From: Epinephelus fuscoguttatus
Lineage: Eukaryota; Chordata; Actinopteri; Perciformes; Serranidae
Length of the DNA stretch: 64,000 bases
Direction of reading: 5' to 3'
NCBI RefSeq assembly: GCF_011397635.1
Contig: NC_064761.1
Location: 30,607,643 to 30,671,642, forward strand
This document shows positions 48,300 through 61,000 of the stretch, piece by piece; positions within the stretch are counted from its first letter, which is position 1, and each line of letters begins with the position of its first letter. The notes beneath the pieces were generated by a model. The model was not told the DNA's origin. It searched no databases and saw nothing but the letters and a program-made list of their open reading frames with translations. Both the position numbers and the translations under genes were made by a program.

Positions 48300-49587
48300 G
48301 TAAACTGTCACTATCATTGCTGTTTTGTAATAATTTTGTTCCTGTTCCAGTTTTGAATGTTTCCTGTCGGGTATAGTGTTACTAACAATATGCAGGTACA
48401 ATGTGTTTTTCATTATCTTTGCTATTGTGGACCAGATGCACACATATGTAGCTGGAAAGCTTACCCAGTTTCATAAAACACACTGTTGGGGTCCAAAGTA
48501 CAACATTTATGTTACACTAATGCGATTCTTCTGTTGTGCAATCTTTGACTACTGTTGGTCAAGTCAGAAAGAATTTCCAGTAAAGCTCTCCATTGCAGGG
48601 TTTGTCCCCTCTTTCCCCTCCTCATCCGACCAAAGTGCTTCTGGACAGCCATTCACTCCTCATATTGTCTTTCATTATTTTCACTATAGCTAAACAGGAA
48701 ATGGTGCTCCTGAATAGAAGGACAGGGGGGGGGTCAAGTCTCTAATAACAACAACGATGACAAAGTCTGCCGGTGGCTTTCTCCAATCCTAGCTAGCGTT
48801 AGCTCTGTTTTTCCCCCAGCGTGCTCAGGGGAAGGGACAAAGACGATTCCTTCATGAGACAGCCCGGAGAAAAGAGGGCTCTTCTCACATCACTCAGGGG
48901 CTTTGGACAAAATCCATAATGAGCCAGCTGACAGGAATGATTATGTAGGAGATCACAGCAACGCATGGAGAAATCTGACCTGGGTTCCCCATTCAGCGGG
49001 GCAAAGATTCCCACCATAATACACAGTATTGTAAACGGTGACCCTTCATAGGCTGCAATTATGCCACCAAAACAGGTGACTCCCTATTTATCCCCAATGT
49101 TGGGTTGGGTTTAACCCCTTTGTGTCATCAAAGCCTGTCAGATGGACACACTAGCCAGTGGCCTCCCGGTCCCAGTAGCCATCCTCCCTCCCCCTCTCTC
49201 TTTTCTTAGTCATAAATGCCCATTCATAACCTCTCACTACCTGGAGATCCTGTTTCATTTATTCATAAAAACACTCTGGATCATCAGCAGTGGATACTAC
49301 CTGGTGTCCAGCATCATCTTATGTCACTGAGTCTCACACACTGTCGTTTGTTCCATAAGGTCCGTTACACTGAATGAGAGACTTAGTTGAAATATTTTAG
49401 GAAGGTGGACTCATTTAGGATGACATGGTTTTTATGTAAACTGAGAGAATAATCGGAGGAGGAGGGGTAAGCAGGAGGCTAAACTCTGACAGTGCTGCTG
49501 GTGGGAAGGATGAACCAGCCAGTATCTGTCATCGGTCTGTGAGCTAGTAGTGCTCATATTCCTCTTTGTGTGTTTTTCTCCTTACAG
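48300..49587 (+). other. glis1: glis1 intron 2
   Basis: A 1,288 bp GT/AG intron. The frames inside (for example 48376-48693) have no homology I recognise. It ends TTTTTCTCCTTACAG before exon 3. Confidence 0.85.
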
Positions 49588-51133
49588 ATCCTCCTCTGCC
49601 TTCCAGAGGACCCTGCCAGGGGCCTCAGCCAGCCTGAGCTGCGGCGGTGCCAATGGGGCTCGCTCCTCTCTCCCTTACCCAATCAAACAGGAGAACTCAA
49701 TGGGCTACAAGATCTCCAACACGGGGTCCGCGGTCCATAGCACGTCTCAGGCGGGTTTTCAGAACTGTGCGGCAGGCCATGTATTGGGGATGACAAGGGA
49801 TGAGATAGTTGGAGTGCCACATGTTAGCAGCAACAGTAGTGACGTTGGCACAGTGAGTGATGTTGGTAGCGCTGTGTCAGCAGACGCAGTGCAACCGTTT
49901 AATAATGAAGATGGCCCCTCCCCATTGGCTTTGTCCCCAACTGGCTCCCGTCATTCAGCGCGGCTGCTCAGTGCTAGCAGTCTGAGGAGACGCTGCCTGT
50001 CCCTTGCCTCACAGTCCACGGCCGCTGCTGGCAGCGTTGCTGCCACAGGTTCCCCGTCGGCTACTGGCGCTGATCTCTCTGAGGAGATCAATATCACCGC
50101 CATCGTCTGCTCCTCCTCCCAGATGTCGATGGTTGCCTGTGTCAACGGTTTTCGCACTAACGTCTCGCCCAGCCACACCAGCAGTGCCGGCTTCTCCTCC
50201 TCTTCCTCCTCCTCTTCTACATCCCCACCCTCTAACTCCTGCTCACGGGAAGCCCCCCAGAGGCCCCCACCTCACGGCAGCCCCCAGCAGGCCACGCTAC
50301 AGGAGAGCTGTCAGCTATCCTCACCTGCCACCTGCCTGCTGTCTCTTTCCTCCTCCTCCTCTTCATCTTCCTCTTCAGTGTCATCAGTGGAGCCGGAGCC
50401 GGGCCAAGGGCAGAGCCAGGGGCTGTGTGAGGAGCGGGGCTCCATGCTGCAGGGGCGTGGGGCTGGGGGAAGTGTGGGAGGAGGGGGAGGAGGGGGCTCA
50501 GACGGGTTGGGGCTACTGATGAGTGGGTCCCTGATGTCTGGGATGCTGCATTCGGGGCCTGAAGCTGGGGCTCTCATGGACGGGGGCCAAAGATCAGGGG
50601 CTGCCCTCAAACAGGAGCCCCTGGATGATTTTTCTCCTAGTGAAGACGAACTCTTTCAGCACCACTATCATCATCACCATCACTTGAGTGGTCGTAGCGG
50701 GCACGTTCGTCAGCCTCACCACCCGTCTCGCCCCGCTATGCCTCCGCCCTACCACCTGCACCAATACGTTGGACCCAGTCCTGGGGGTCTTCTGCACCAC
50801 CAGAGCCAGCAAACAGCACCAACCTCTTCCCTGGGACTCAAACCGAACTCTGGAGGCCCTCCTGGGTCTCACGCAGCCCCAGAGCGGGAAGAAGTCAGAG
50901 GAGGAGCGCTGGTCGATAAGCAGGTGTGTCGCTGGATTGACTGCAGTGCTGCGTACGAGCAGCAGGAGGAGCTTGTGAGGCATATTGAGAAGGTCCACAT
51001 TGACCAGCGCAAAGGAGAGGACTTCACCTGTTTCTGGGCCGGCTGCATTCGCCGCTACAAGCCCTTCAATGCCCGCTACAAGCTGCTCATTCACATGAGA
51101 GTCCACTCCGGAGAGAAGCCTAACAAGTGTATG
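49588..51133 (+). CDS. glis1: glis1 coding exon 3: N-terminal region and zinc fingers 1-2
   Basis: GLIS1 is a nuclear Krueppel-like zinc-finger factor with five C2H2 fingers that binds GLI-type sites. Numbered from the ATG at 13423, this exon covers residues 160-674. Most of it is low-complexity: poly-Ser runs, a Gly run, a His-rich patch HHYHHHHH, and a PPPYH motif. Conserved islands are an SSSQMSMVACVNGF block, matching SSQTSLVTCVNGL of human GLIS1, and two KQE motifs (IKQE at 191-194, LKQE at 499-502). Finger 1 is C606-x4-C611...H624-x4-H629 and finger 2 is C640-x4-C645...H661-x3-H665, followed by the SGEKPNKCM linker. The exon ends after C673-M674, the first cysteine of finger 3, before GTGAGT. 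Fingers 3-5 are outside the window. Sequence CSAAYEQQEE and NKCM favour GLIS1 over GLIS3; linkage to dio1 agrees. Which teleost paralogue (glis1a or glis1b) cannot be told. Confidence 0.97.
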
Positions 51134-53295
51134 GTGAGTCATCATCCTGTTGAATTACTTGCCAGATCCAAAAAAAGACACCAGTCACATTCACAACGCA
51201 TCCATTCAGTATTGCTGAAAGTCCCCTTATAGTAAGCCATCTTTCTTTTACTAATCTTCGCTTCTTTTTTAAAGTATAAGGTTGTATTTATTGGTTTAAT
51301 ATGAGTCTAGTTTGTCCCATAATTGCAACCATCTGTTGAAAAATGTTTTTCTTTTTTGTTTGAATTAAACACAAGTGCATATTTCAAAAAGTAATACAGT
51401 CCCACAAGATGATTTTTCCTCAACGAGATACGTCCATTGTGTCCAAAAACAAGACTGGACTTGCTTCACTGCTGATTACTTTTCAACAGAAACTTTTATT
51501 TTGTTTTGGTTGAGAAACAGTTATGATTGTAATTCCTGTATTTTTAGTGGAACAGGTAAAAAAGAGTTTTTTTCCTCCTCTGAAGATGTGAGCTGCTGTA
51601 AGAGCAGCGCTACCTCGTCAGTATAAATAGATTTGTGGTTGTATTCTTTACAGGTAAGGCTCCAATTCCACAAGTCAACACACTAATCAATGTCAAGCTG
51701 TCACTCCCCTACGTCCCTTAGCAAATGGAAAAAGCCCTCCAACCTTAAGAATGATTTAGTCCAAATACACAATTAGTCCACAATTTGTGTAGGGCGAAGC
51801 CATGTTTATTTTCACGAGCACTCTGTTTTTTGAGAAGGGATTCAGATCATGAAAAGCCAACACATATGGTTAACATAACTAAACAATGCCTACACTTGAT
51901 CCTTTTAAATGGGAGCTTTAAATGTTTAGCTGTCCCACAAGTATTAAGTGAATTGGCTTCATATCCAAGCCAAACATGAGGAGAAATGTAGTAGTCTGGA
52001 GAAGGGAGCCACAGAGGGATAGTCGGTAACATTTGCTAGTCTTGCTCAATTCACGGCTTCACCCAAAGCCCTTGTCAGAAGTGGTCCTCTTCAAGTTCAG
52101 GAACCCATCCAAATCCTAATTATTGAAGAACTGAGTGTGCAATATAGCTACAGCACCTGTTTTATCTCCAGGCCTTGTTTTTTCTTCTTAAAAGAAAAAA
52201 AAATCCAGGTCTTGTTTATTTTCTAAGTAACAGTGGCTTGTAAAATTAACTGAGGTGAGGGTCTGTTCATAGAAAGTTGTATTTTATGGCAGTTGTCTGT
52301 GGAGCTGGATCAGAAATTCATGTTGATCCTGACTAATTCTGATACTTGTTAGTGCACATCTGAGCTGAGCGCCAGCGGAGGCTAAAAAGACACAAAGTGT
52401 TGCTGCTGTTCTCTCTGCTTTGCGTCACTCCCGGGTATTAGTGTTTCTGTTTCCTTGGCTCAGCGTGAACTAAAAATTTGGAAGTAATTTGTGCATTATA
52501 TGTTCCCGAACTGTTAATTCTACTTTAGGAGTGTGTCGTATTAAAGGCTTTCATTCTTTTTTGTTTGTTTGTTTTTGTTTTTTGTTGTTGCTGCTTTTTG
52601 GAGCGCTGTGCGGGTGTGTCTTTAGTCTGAGGCCTGTAGTCACATTTGGGTGACACATAGCAAACAGACAGTGAGCGAATGTTTGAATGTGTATACGGTT
52701 TAAACGTATGCATGAATGTGTCACTGTGACGGTGTGTATGTGTGTGTTTATGTGGAGATGTTTACCATATGTGAGCGCTGGAACAATTCGGCTCAGTGTG
52801 GACGAGCCACTGGATTCTGTCTGCGGACATGAGGCACTGTGAAACGTCGCTACACACCCTAACCTCCCGATCACCCTCATTTCAAGCACACACACACACA
52901 CGAACACAGGTATTCACCGCCATGCAGTAATGTAAAAATGGGGATATTGTTTCCATCGAGTCTCACAATAGGAAGTATTGATTCCGTGTATAGTACGTTG
53001 GGTTGTAACACTCCTGCTTTTCCGACAGAATATAAACAGAAATGTGAAATGTTTTCAAGCTTGAATCAACACATCTAATCAGCAGGGATTGAGTGTATGT
53101 TGATCTGGGACTTCAGCAGATAAACTTGGAGGGCCAGAGAAAATAAATACACTTTCTGTGTGTATTTGTAACTGTGTTTGTGTTTGTATATAGTCTATAC
53201 GGATTTAAGTAAGTACCATATAGGAAACCTAGTGTCTCTGTGAGCGTTTGAAAGCATGCTCATGTATTTTAGTGGTGTGTCCATCCCAAATTCTT

Positions 53296-53326
53296 TTCTT
53301 TTTTTCTTTCTTTTTTTTTTTTTTTG
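53296..53326. repeat. T-rich simple repeat
   Basis: TTTCTTTTTTTCTTTC-type tract ending in a 17-base T run. Confidence 0.8.
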
Positions 53327-56300
53327 TCTGAGCTTGTGTGCTTTTTGGCCACTAGCACTGATGCCCCTTGTGTTTGTTGTGCTCGTGCAATAGACAAAGG
53401 CATTCAAGAATTTGAGCAATTCGTATAGAGGAAGCAGATGAGACATTCTGTTTTAGGACCAAATGCTGTAGAAAAACCAGAGCTAATCCCTTTATTATCT
53501 TTCCAGCAGCAGATTCCAGCGGGCGCTCATGAAACAGGGCTCTCCTCACATCCAAACATAACACATCTCTCTCCTCTTTCTCCCTCTCTCCCTCTCTCCT
53601 GCTCTCTGTACATATATACTGTATCTCTTTTTCTTCATACAGCTGCACAGCATTTGCTTCATGCTGCGTCTTGGCAGGAAAAAGTCATTATCACAAGTCG
53701 TACCGCGACCCCTGTGTGAGCCTGTCACAGTCTGTACCTGGCTAATATTTTAAGAAATTCCGCATTTAAAAAAAAGTCAGTTCCTTCCATATGTAGATGG
53801 CTGAATTTGTGGCTCTTAAAGTTCCGCTACCTTTTTAGAAAATAAGTTTGGTCCCCTCTCCCCGCCAATTAAAGCTAGCCCCGGGCTGTTGTGTAGGGCA
53901 GGCGAGCACTAAAGGACACACGGGCGAAAAGGAAACAACATAATCTCTCTGCAATATCCTGTTGTGTTTCATGCCTAATTCACTTGTTGTTTTAGTTTAT
54001 TACATTTTTTTCCTGTGTCTGCATAAATATTAAAAATATATCCAGCAAGAGTAGCCCTGACGTGGTCCCAGACTTTGATATTGTTCTGCTTTGTCAGAGG
54101 ACGGCCCAGTGGATTTGAAGTGTCTGAGGACTGGTCTGCGAGCTATGAGGGTCAGAAAATATCCTCCTAAAACATGAAGCTCTGTGTGTGGAAAGGGCAG
54201 AGCGTTTACATGGCAGAGTGACTTCAGGCAGGAGTACAAAACTTTATTTGGTTTCTTTGGCAAAGCTTTTTGGTCACATTTTTAGTACTATTGAAAACAA
54301 TTGTATGTTTTTAATGTTATTGGAGGAGGTTATGTTGTTGTGGGTTAAAGGATTCAAGGCATGAAACCTGATTCTTTGGTTTTGTTACGCTACTGTATTT
54401 ACATGCAAAGAATCTCTGCAGAAATGCAGTATTTTTAAGCACAGATTGGGTGAATTATAATGAGGAACGTAGGAAGGTTGTGAAGGCAGTTTTGGCTTTG
54501 ATAGAATATTCAGGCTTTGTTTAACATTTTAGTTTTGCACCTGGCTGAAAAGACATTTATTAAAGCATGCTCATTAAGTTTTATGTAAGGTGAGTAAGGT
54601 GATCTTAATGATGATTTATATCTCATTAAGGTAATTTACAGTATCATTTTCTTTTGGTATTTGATTAAAGCCCCTATATTTTTCTCCTGAGGTTCATACC
54701 ATTGAAGTGAGGTAATTGACAGACTATTTAAAAGCAAATTCAGATTCCTCCATAAAAGGGTAGATTCACATACTTTGGTGTTACTCATATGTTTAAGCCA
54801 AAGGCGAGACAGAAAGCCACCCGCCCATTTCACAATGATACAACACAGCCAGCATTAGCTGCTTAATGGGACTCTATCCAAACACATACACATGTGCGCA
54901 CAAACACCAAAACACTCACTGACACATTCAGTCAAACCACTTGTTGAAGGAAAGTTGGATGTTGAGGCCCGCTTGGAAAAAAAGCGTAGATCATGGAATT
55001 TCCTCTTTTTTCACTGGTGTGAAACCAGCAAACATATATATTTAGATTTACTAGACTGATTTTTGGAGGAGAGTGGCAAAATCTTTCGGCAGCAGACGTT
55101 GAGACATAGAGTGTGGGCCGGTGCCAAGATGGCGTGTGTTTTCAGGGGTAAATGGAGTCTTTTGTGAGCAATCAGCTCAGACCAGGAGATGAAACAGGGA
55201 GTGCCATTAGCTAATTAAAACTGAGGTTCAGCACATGACCCGACTTTTCCTCTGAATGCTGCCTGAAACTGGAGCCGTCTGGGCACTGGGTGCGGGCGGC
55301 GAGTGACGTTGATATTAATGTGTTTGTACCCGTATGAGCCTCTGACACTCTGGCCTGTCTGGACAGCGTAGAGGCCACAATCTTGTCCAGCTTATAAACC
55401 ATGAAAGCCAAAAACTACATGTAGTGAAGAAGTATGGAGCTCAGTTCACTGCAGAAGATCCTAAAGAGCCTACTTAAAGAGGCTCAGCCATAAACACAGT
55501 TAATTCTGCAAAATTTGGCTTTTTGGGAACTAAGAAAACAAAATGTTAAAAAAGTAAAATCTCCAGAATTGTGGTCCCAATGTTTCACACCCAACAGCGA
55601 CAATCTTCAGACATTCAAATTGACCTGAGGAATTCAGACATGCATGGAAACCAAATTACCAACACAAAATACTGTGGATCACCAAGGCCAACTGGTTCCT
55701 CAGGCTGTGCACACACACACATATTCACTCCAGTGTTGTGGGAGAGGAGAGGTCTGTATATGGCTCATTGAAAGTAATCAGGGTCAACAGGCGAGAAAGG
55801 GCATTGATTCAGCATGTCAGGAGTAACTGCATGCTTAGGAAAAAGAGCTCTAAAAGTCTGTTAAGTTGGCACAAATGCAAAGATTAATCAGTCCAAATAA
55901 AGACCTGGCGGAGATCAACTTATAGCACTTTATCTGAAGGTCCCGTGCCTCTGCTACCCATTAAATCATTTCCAGAATTAACTCTGTCAGCCATTCCCCG
56001 AGCAAATGAGTTCATCAGGTAGCTAGATAGTCTAATTTCTTTCTACAAACCCATAACCCCATCCTGTGGTTATCCCTGGTCCTCTTGTCAGGTCTGCTGT
56101 GCCGCTTGGCAGTCCGGTCGTCATGCTAATAGTAACACAACACTGTCCACATGTGATGTTCGTATGATGAAACTGCTGGCAGAAGGGCTCTGCGACTGAT
56201 GTTTTGGCATACGATCGAAAGCCCTGGATAGATGGATCTTGCTTGTTTTCCTTGTCGAGTGGGCCAGGCCAACTTCTTGTCAGGCCGAAAAAAGTTTTCC

Positions 56301-56571
56301 AGTCAGTCTTTCGCAGTAATGTGGTCCAGTACTCTCCAACACCACCCCCACCTCCTGTTCTTTCTTTCCCACTATCTATCATTTAGATCTGAATTTAGGG
56401 CTGCTTTGATACACTCAACACTTACTGCATCTACGCAACCACAACATACGCCTCTGTGTCTCCTCTGGATCTTTAGCCAGATACTGAAACACTCTGTTTC
56501 AAGTAACAACTAATGTCTATTTCTTTGTCATTGGCATTATATGTAATACTTTGAGAGGATTACTCCATGGT

Positions 56572-56580
56572 GCTTGTAGA

Positions 56581-56637
<57 letters not shown>
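56572..56637. repeat. (CA)n(TA)n microsatellite
   Basis: A short CA tract followed by about 46 bases of alternating AT. Confidence 0.95.
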
Positions 56638-56641
<4 letters not shown>

Positions 56642-56648
56642 TTGTGGT

Positions 56649-56735
56649 GGGGCTGCACGATATGCAGAAAGCATCATATTGTCACAATTTTAAGAGATAT
56701 TGTGATATGAGTCATGATTTATTTGGAATGGTAAT
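56649..56735. repeat. hAT-like repeat fragment
   Basis: GGGGCTGCACGATATG resembles the end of the 18302-19274 element, followed by ATATTGTGATATGAGTCATG-type sequence. The opposite end was not found. Confidence 0.4.
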
Positions 56736-58017
56736 TTTTGTATTTAATTTTCACTGGAAAAAAATAAAATTATGTGATTTTTGTTGGGCTCTGTACTGAA
56801 CAAGCATGTTCTTTTACTTCTGGTTTATGATTTGTGGGATGGGGCATCTATGTAGCGCCACATTGCTTCACTTATAATGGTATGTTCTGACACATTTTAT
56901 CAATAAACTACAGCTCTTGTGATTTGGATATTTTTATTAATCTTGCGGCCTGAGCCTTTCGGGTGTTTTATGTTTAATAGATAATACGTATTTTGCAAAT
57001 AGGTATAGTTAAATTATTAAAATCAAATCAAAATAAGCTTACAATTACGTAATAAAATTAAAATAAAACAATAGAATAAAATAAAACAATATTGTTTATT
57101 TTTTCATTTGGTTTAATGATGACATTTTAAACACTAAATTCTGATAAAATTATTTTCAGGTCTGTTGACATAAACTGTAATGTCATTACTAAAAAAAGAG
57201 TGACCTTGTAATCAGGAAAGTGAGTATTTACCCTCACAGTCAAAATATTTGCCTCAAAGGTTAAAGTGAAAGACAAGTTAAAAAGAAAAATAAACCAAAA
57301 ATGTAAGCCTTGAGCTTTGATAGGTTAAAAAATGTAATACATATATTAATTTTTTAATACTAACATCCAGTATCTTTAAGTGTTTGACTATTTACACTGA
57401 ATGTCAGGGTGGTGCAAAATGTCCTGTTCTATCTTTTTTTAATTGTAAGATTAAAAACCTCAATGTTTGTATTATTTAATGTGTTTAAGTTTCTGTTACT
57501 CAAGACATGACAGCTTGTGCCAAAATTGTTAAAAATTGGCATGTCTGAAACTGCAGGTTTGGAGCTGCTGGTGCAGCAAATTGGGATATGATTATAAATC
57601 ATAATTTGCAACAACAAAAATGTTAGCATGTTAACTGCTACTGCTATATAAACTTAAGCTATAGAAGGCTACCTTGCCTTCAACCTCATAACCAGGTATC
57701 AAAGCGTGCAGGATTTACTACATGTGATAGACTGTAATTGCATTTGTCTGGAATGCAATATTTTGAGTTTCCCCATTTCCTCAACATTTAATCACGCTCT
57801 GGTATCGGAAACCTGAAGACCCAGGGCTGTGTCTCGTTATATGCTGAGCAGAGATTGTGTCATAATTGTGTCCCATCCAAATCCTTAATCAGTTTAACCT
57901 CTCTACTGAGCCGGATCAGTTTACTAATACATGGGATAGAACAGGCTGGGGTGTGTGTTCAGGGTCTCCGTCATGTTCAGGGGGCTGTTGCGGGGATGCA
58001 AACCTGCTTCATGCAGC

Positions 58018-58058
58018 AGAAAGAAGAAGAAGAAGAAGAAGAAGAAGAAGAAGAAGAG
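58018..58058. repeat. (GAA)n microsatellite
   Basis: About thirteen GAA units. Frames across it encode poly-Glu or poly-Arg and are artefacts. Confidence 0.95.
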
Positions 58059-61000
58059 CTGTGGGACCTCTTGCTTAGGTCATGGGCCTTTTTAGACTCC
58101 CCTCTAGGTTGTTAAAGTTTTCCTTCGTTGTTAGTGCCCAATAGCAGAGCTTTTTGACTGTGTACCGTCATGGATCATGTGCATTGTGGAGGTGTGCTCA
58201 ACTGTTTCTTTGCTGTAGTCAAACAGATAATTATAGCCAAAGTATATTTGTGGGATTTTACAGGGCGAAGACATAACAGGTCCTTTCTCCTCTGAGGCTA
58301 CCATCCTCTCCCACTCCTCACATTCACACACTGGCCTCGTTTTATGCCCAGGCACAATTTGTGCCACAGCAGCCACTCCGCAAACATACCCACCTGAACT
58401 GGTCAGTTGGTGGTGTGTGTGTTGAACAGAGGTAAATCTCTTAAAGCTTCCAGGTGTTTGTTTTTGTTTTTTTGCTGACTTGTCAGTGTGGCAGAGGGCA
58501 CTGCGTAGAGCAGACAGCAACATCTTCCCCTGGCCGCCTTCACATCACCCACCAAACAAGCAAACAAAAAGGACATTTATACACACCAGGACCACTTCTG
58601 CCTTAGGGCCACACCACAACCCAAGACGACAGTATCCCTCCACTCAGCCAGACCCACACTGTACCGCACCAGACTAGGCTAGACCTGCAGCTAATATATA
58701 TGAGTTGCTACCGTGCAAAGTAAACACTAAGAGAAGTATGGATAAATTATGTAGTGAAAGACGTGTTTACATTTAGGGTGTCAAGTTTAAATTATGCACC
58801 GCGGTGTTCTGTGGTTACTGTGCCGGCTTTAATTTGAATGTTTGAGAAAAGAAGTGAAGGCTGGAAGAAACGCAGCCAGGCAGGCAGTTCAGCTCCACTG
58901 ATGTCATCCCAAAAAATGACATTTTTTGCCCAGTATTCATCACAAGGCATTATGCATGACAAGTGATTTGGTATGCACTGAATGTGGACTTGAGAGCATT
59001 TTTGAAGCATTAGCACAGCTGTTGCGCACACAACTCAAGTGTTTGTTACAAGTTGACCGAGCTTTCCAAGCTGAGACCTGTGTGTGTTTACACTGTCAAG
59101 ACTTTCTGTGTGTTTTCAAATGCCCACCAGAGAGTGAGAGAGAGTGAGGAGCGATCCAAATGGAAAGATCCAAGTCGAATATTGAGGCGTGGATTGTGGC
59201 GTTAAATGGCACATGTATCAAAATAGTGAGTCTCTACCAAACCACATCTATTATAATGATTGATAATGAGAGAACGGGGGGGAATCAGAGAGAGACAGAG
59301 AAACAGGACCAAAAATCTTTTGCAGTGGGACATGTAAGGACACAATACGCAGAATGATCCAATTTATTTTGACCTTATTTTATGATTGTATGACCCAGCA
59401 GAACTGGCACTACTGAGACGCTGATATTTAAGTTGGGATTTACCTCTCCCCCGTTGAGGTTTACACCCCAGTGATCTCTAACTGTCTCCAGAAAGAAGCC
59501 CTCTCGCTTTCTGTTCAAGTCTACAAACATCTGTTTCACATTCAGTGTGTTCAGCTTTGGAATTGGTTTAACATCGATGTAAAAAGGTTTATGCAGGGTT
59601 TATACCAGATTGGTTCAGTTATTTGGGCTGAATTACAGAAGAAGTAAGAAGCCTTTAAGTCAGAGCATATCCTTTTGTTTTTCCTCTGTTCTTCCAGTTT
59701 CTCATAACAGCGATCTTTCATACTGTGTCACGTAGCAGCTGTCATTTAGATCGCAATGCATCTGTGTCAGAGGCAAAAAACAAAACATGCCAATTTCATT
59801 ACAAAAGGAATAAAGCCAAGAAACTTAGATCAGGTCACGCATGATTTAAAGTGCAGCCAGGAAATGCATATTGTATATGGGGAAAGTGGTGTATCATATT
59901 GTGCCTGCACTCTAACTGGCAAATTGTGTGCGAGTACCAGGCTGGGACTCATATTACAGCGAACATAAACATATGTCTGATGAGAAATTTGAAGGAAATA
60001 TTCCATAAATATGTAAACGTTTACTGAAGAATACTAGTGAATGGTGGGAACTCAGGTTTTTGCCGTTGGCGGGTTGCAAGAGTCCATCGTAATAGCACAG
60101 GAATGGGGAGTGGTTTTGTTCTCCAACAAATGTGTTTTCCTATAGGACAGTGGGCACAGGCGCGTTAGTGTGCACTGCGTTACTGAATATGAATACAGAA
60201 CCATATACTGAAATGTGGTGAATTGATTTATTGAAATGTGAATGAATGGTGATGTGCTCACCGAGAACGCCCGAGGCGTGATTCGGCTTGACACACTGAA
60301 TATCCAACGCAGTCTGATATATTGCAACCAGCCATATCCACATAACTGGAAACTGGACCCTGAAACCCACAGAGAGCAGAAAAGAACACAACTTTGGCAT
60401 GCTGAGGAGTGAACAAATCTAGGGGCACCGTTGCACCACATTTCTTGGGCAGTTGCTTTTTTACCCAGAAGGCTTTGTGGTCTGGTTCCCCTCCAGAGGG
60501 TTGCATAAACTCTTCCCCTACACCCTGCCTGAGTCTTTATAAGCTGGTGTTGATCACAATGCCATGTTGACCTATTGTTTAATTTTGCTGGCATGTTTTC
60601 TGTCTGAATACTATAGTGCTTCTGGCATCAAGGTATTTGCCTTGGCAACTCTCTGGGCTTCTGCAGTGTTTATTTGTTGTCACGTCAGAGTTATAGAGTT
60701 GTCCAGTGTATGCTACAGTAGGCCTTTAGACAGCTGTGTCAACTCTCGCCTTGTGTAGACAACGGATGGTTTGCCAAAAAGGGAGAAGGGCTTTTATTTC
60801 TTTACCTAACAAGTCTCTATGATACAGGAACACTGTGACTTCAGCTGTGGTATTTGTTACGTCAGATTGTCACACAAGAATTTAAAGCCCTATGAGACCC
60901 ACCATAGACCCATTTTGTTTTTTCTTGGGGGGGACGGGATCTTTATATGGAGATAGCATGTCAACAGTATATATCCCATAGAGGTGGTATACATCATCTG

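Noticed and set aside
49951..51145. Long overlapping frames on both strands across glis1 exon 3
   Set aside because: They are shadows of a GC-rich, low-complexity coding exon; only the plus-strand frame with two C2H2 fingers is real.
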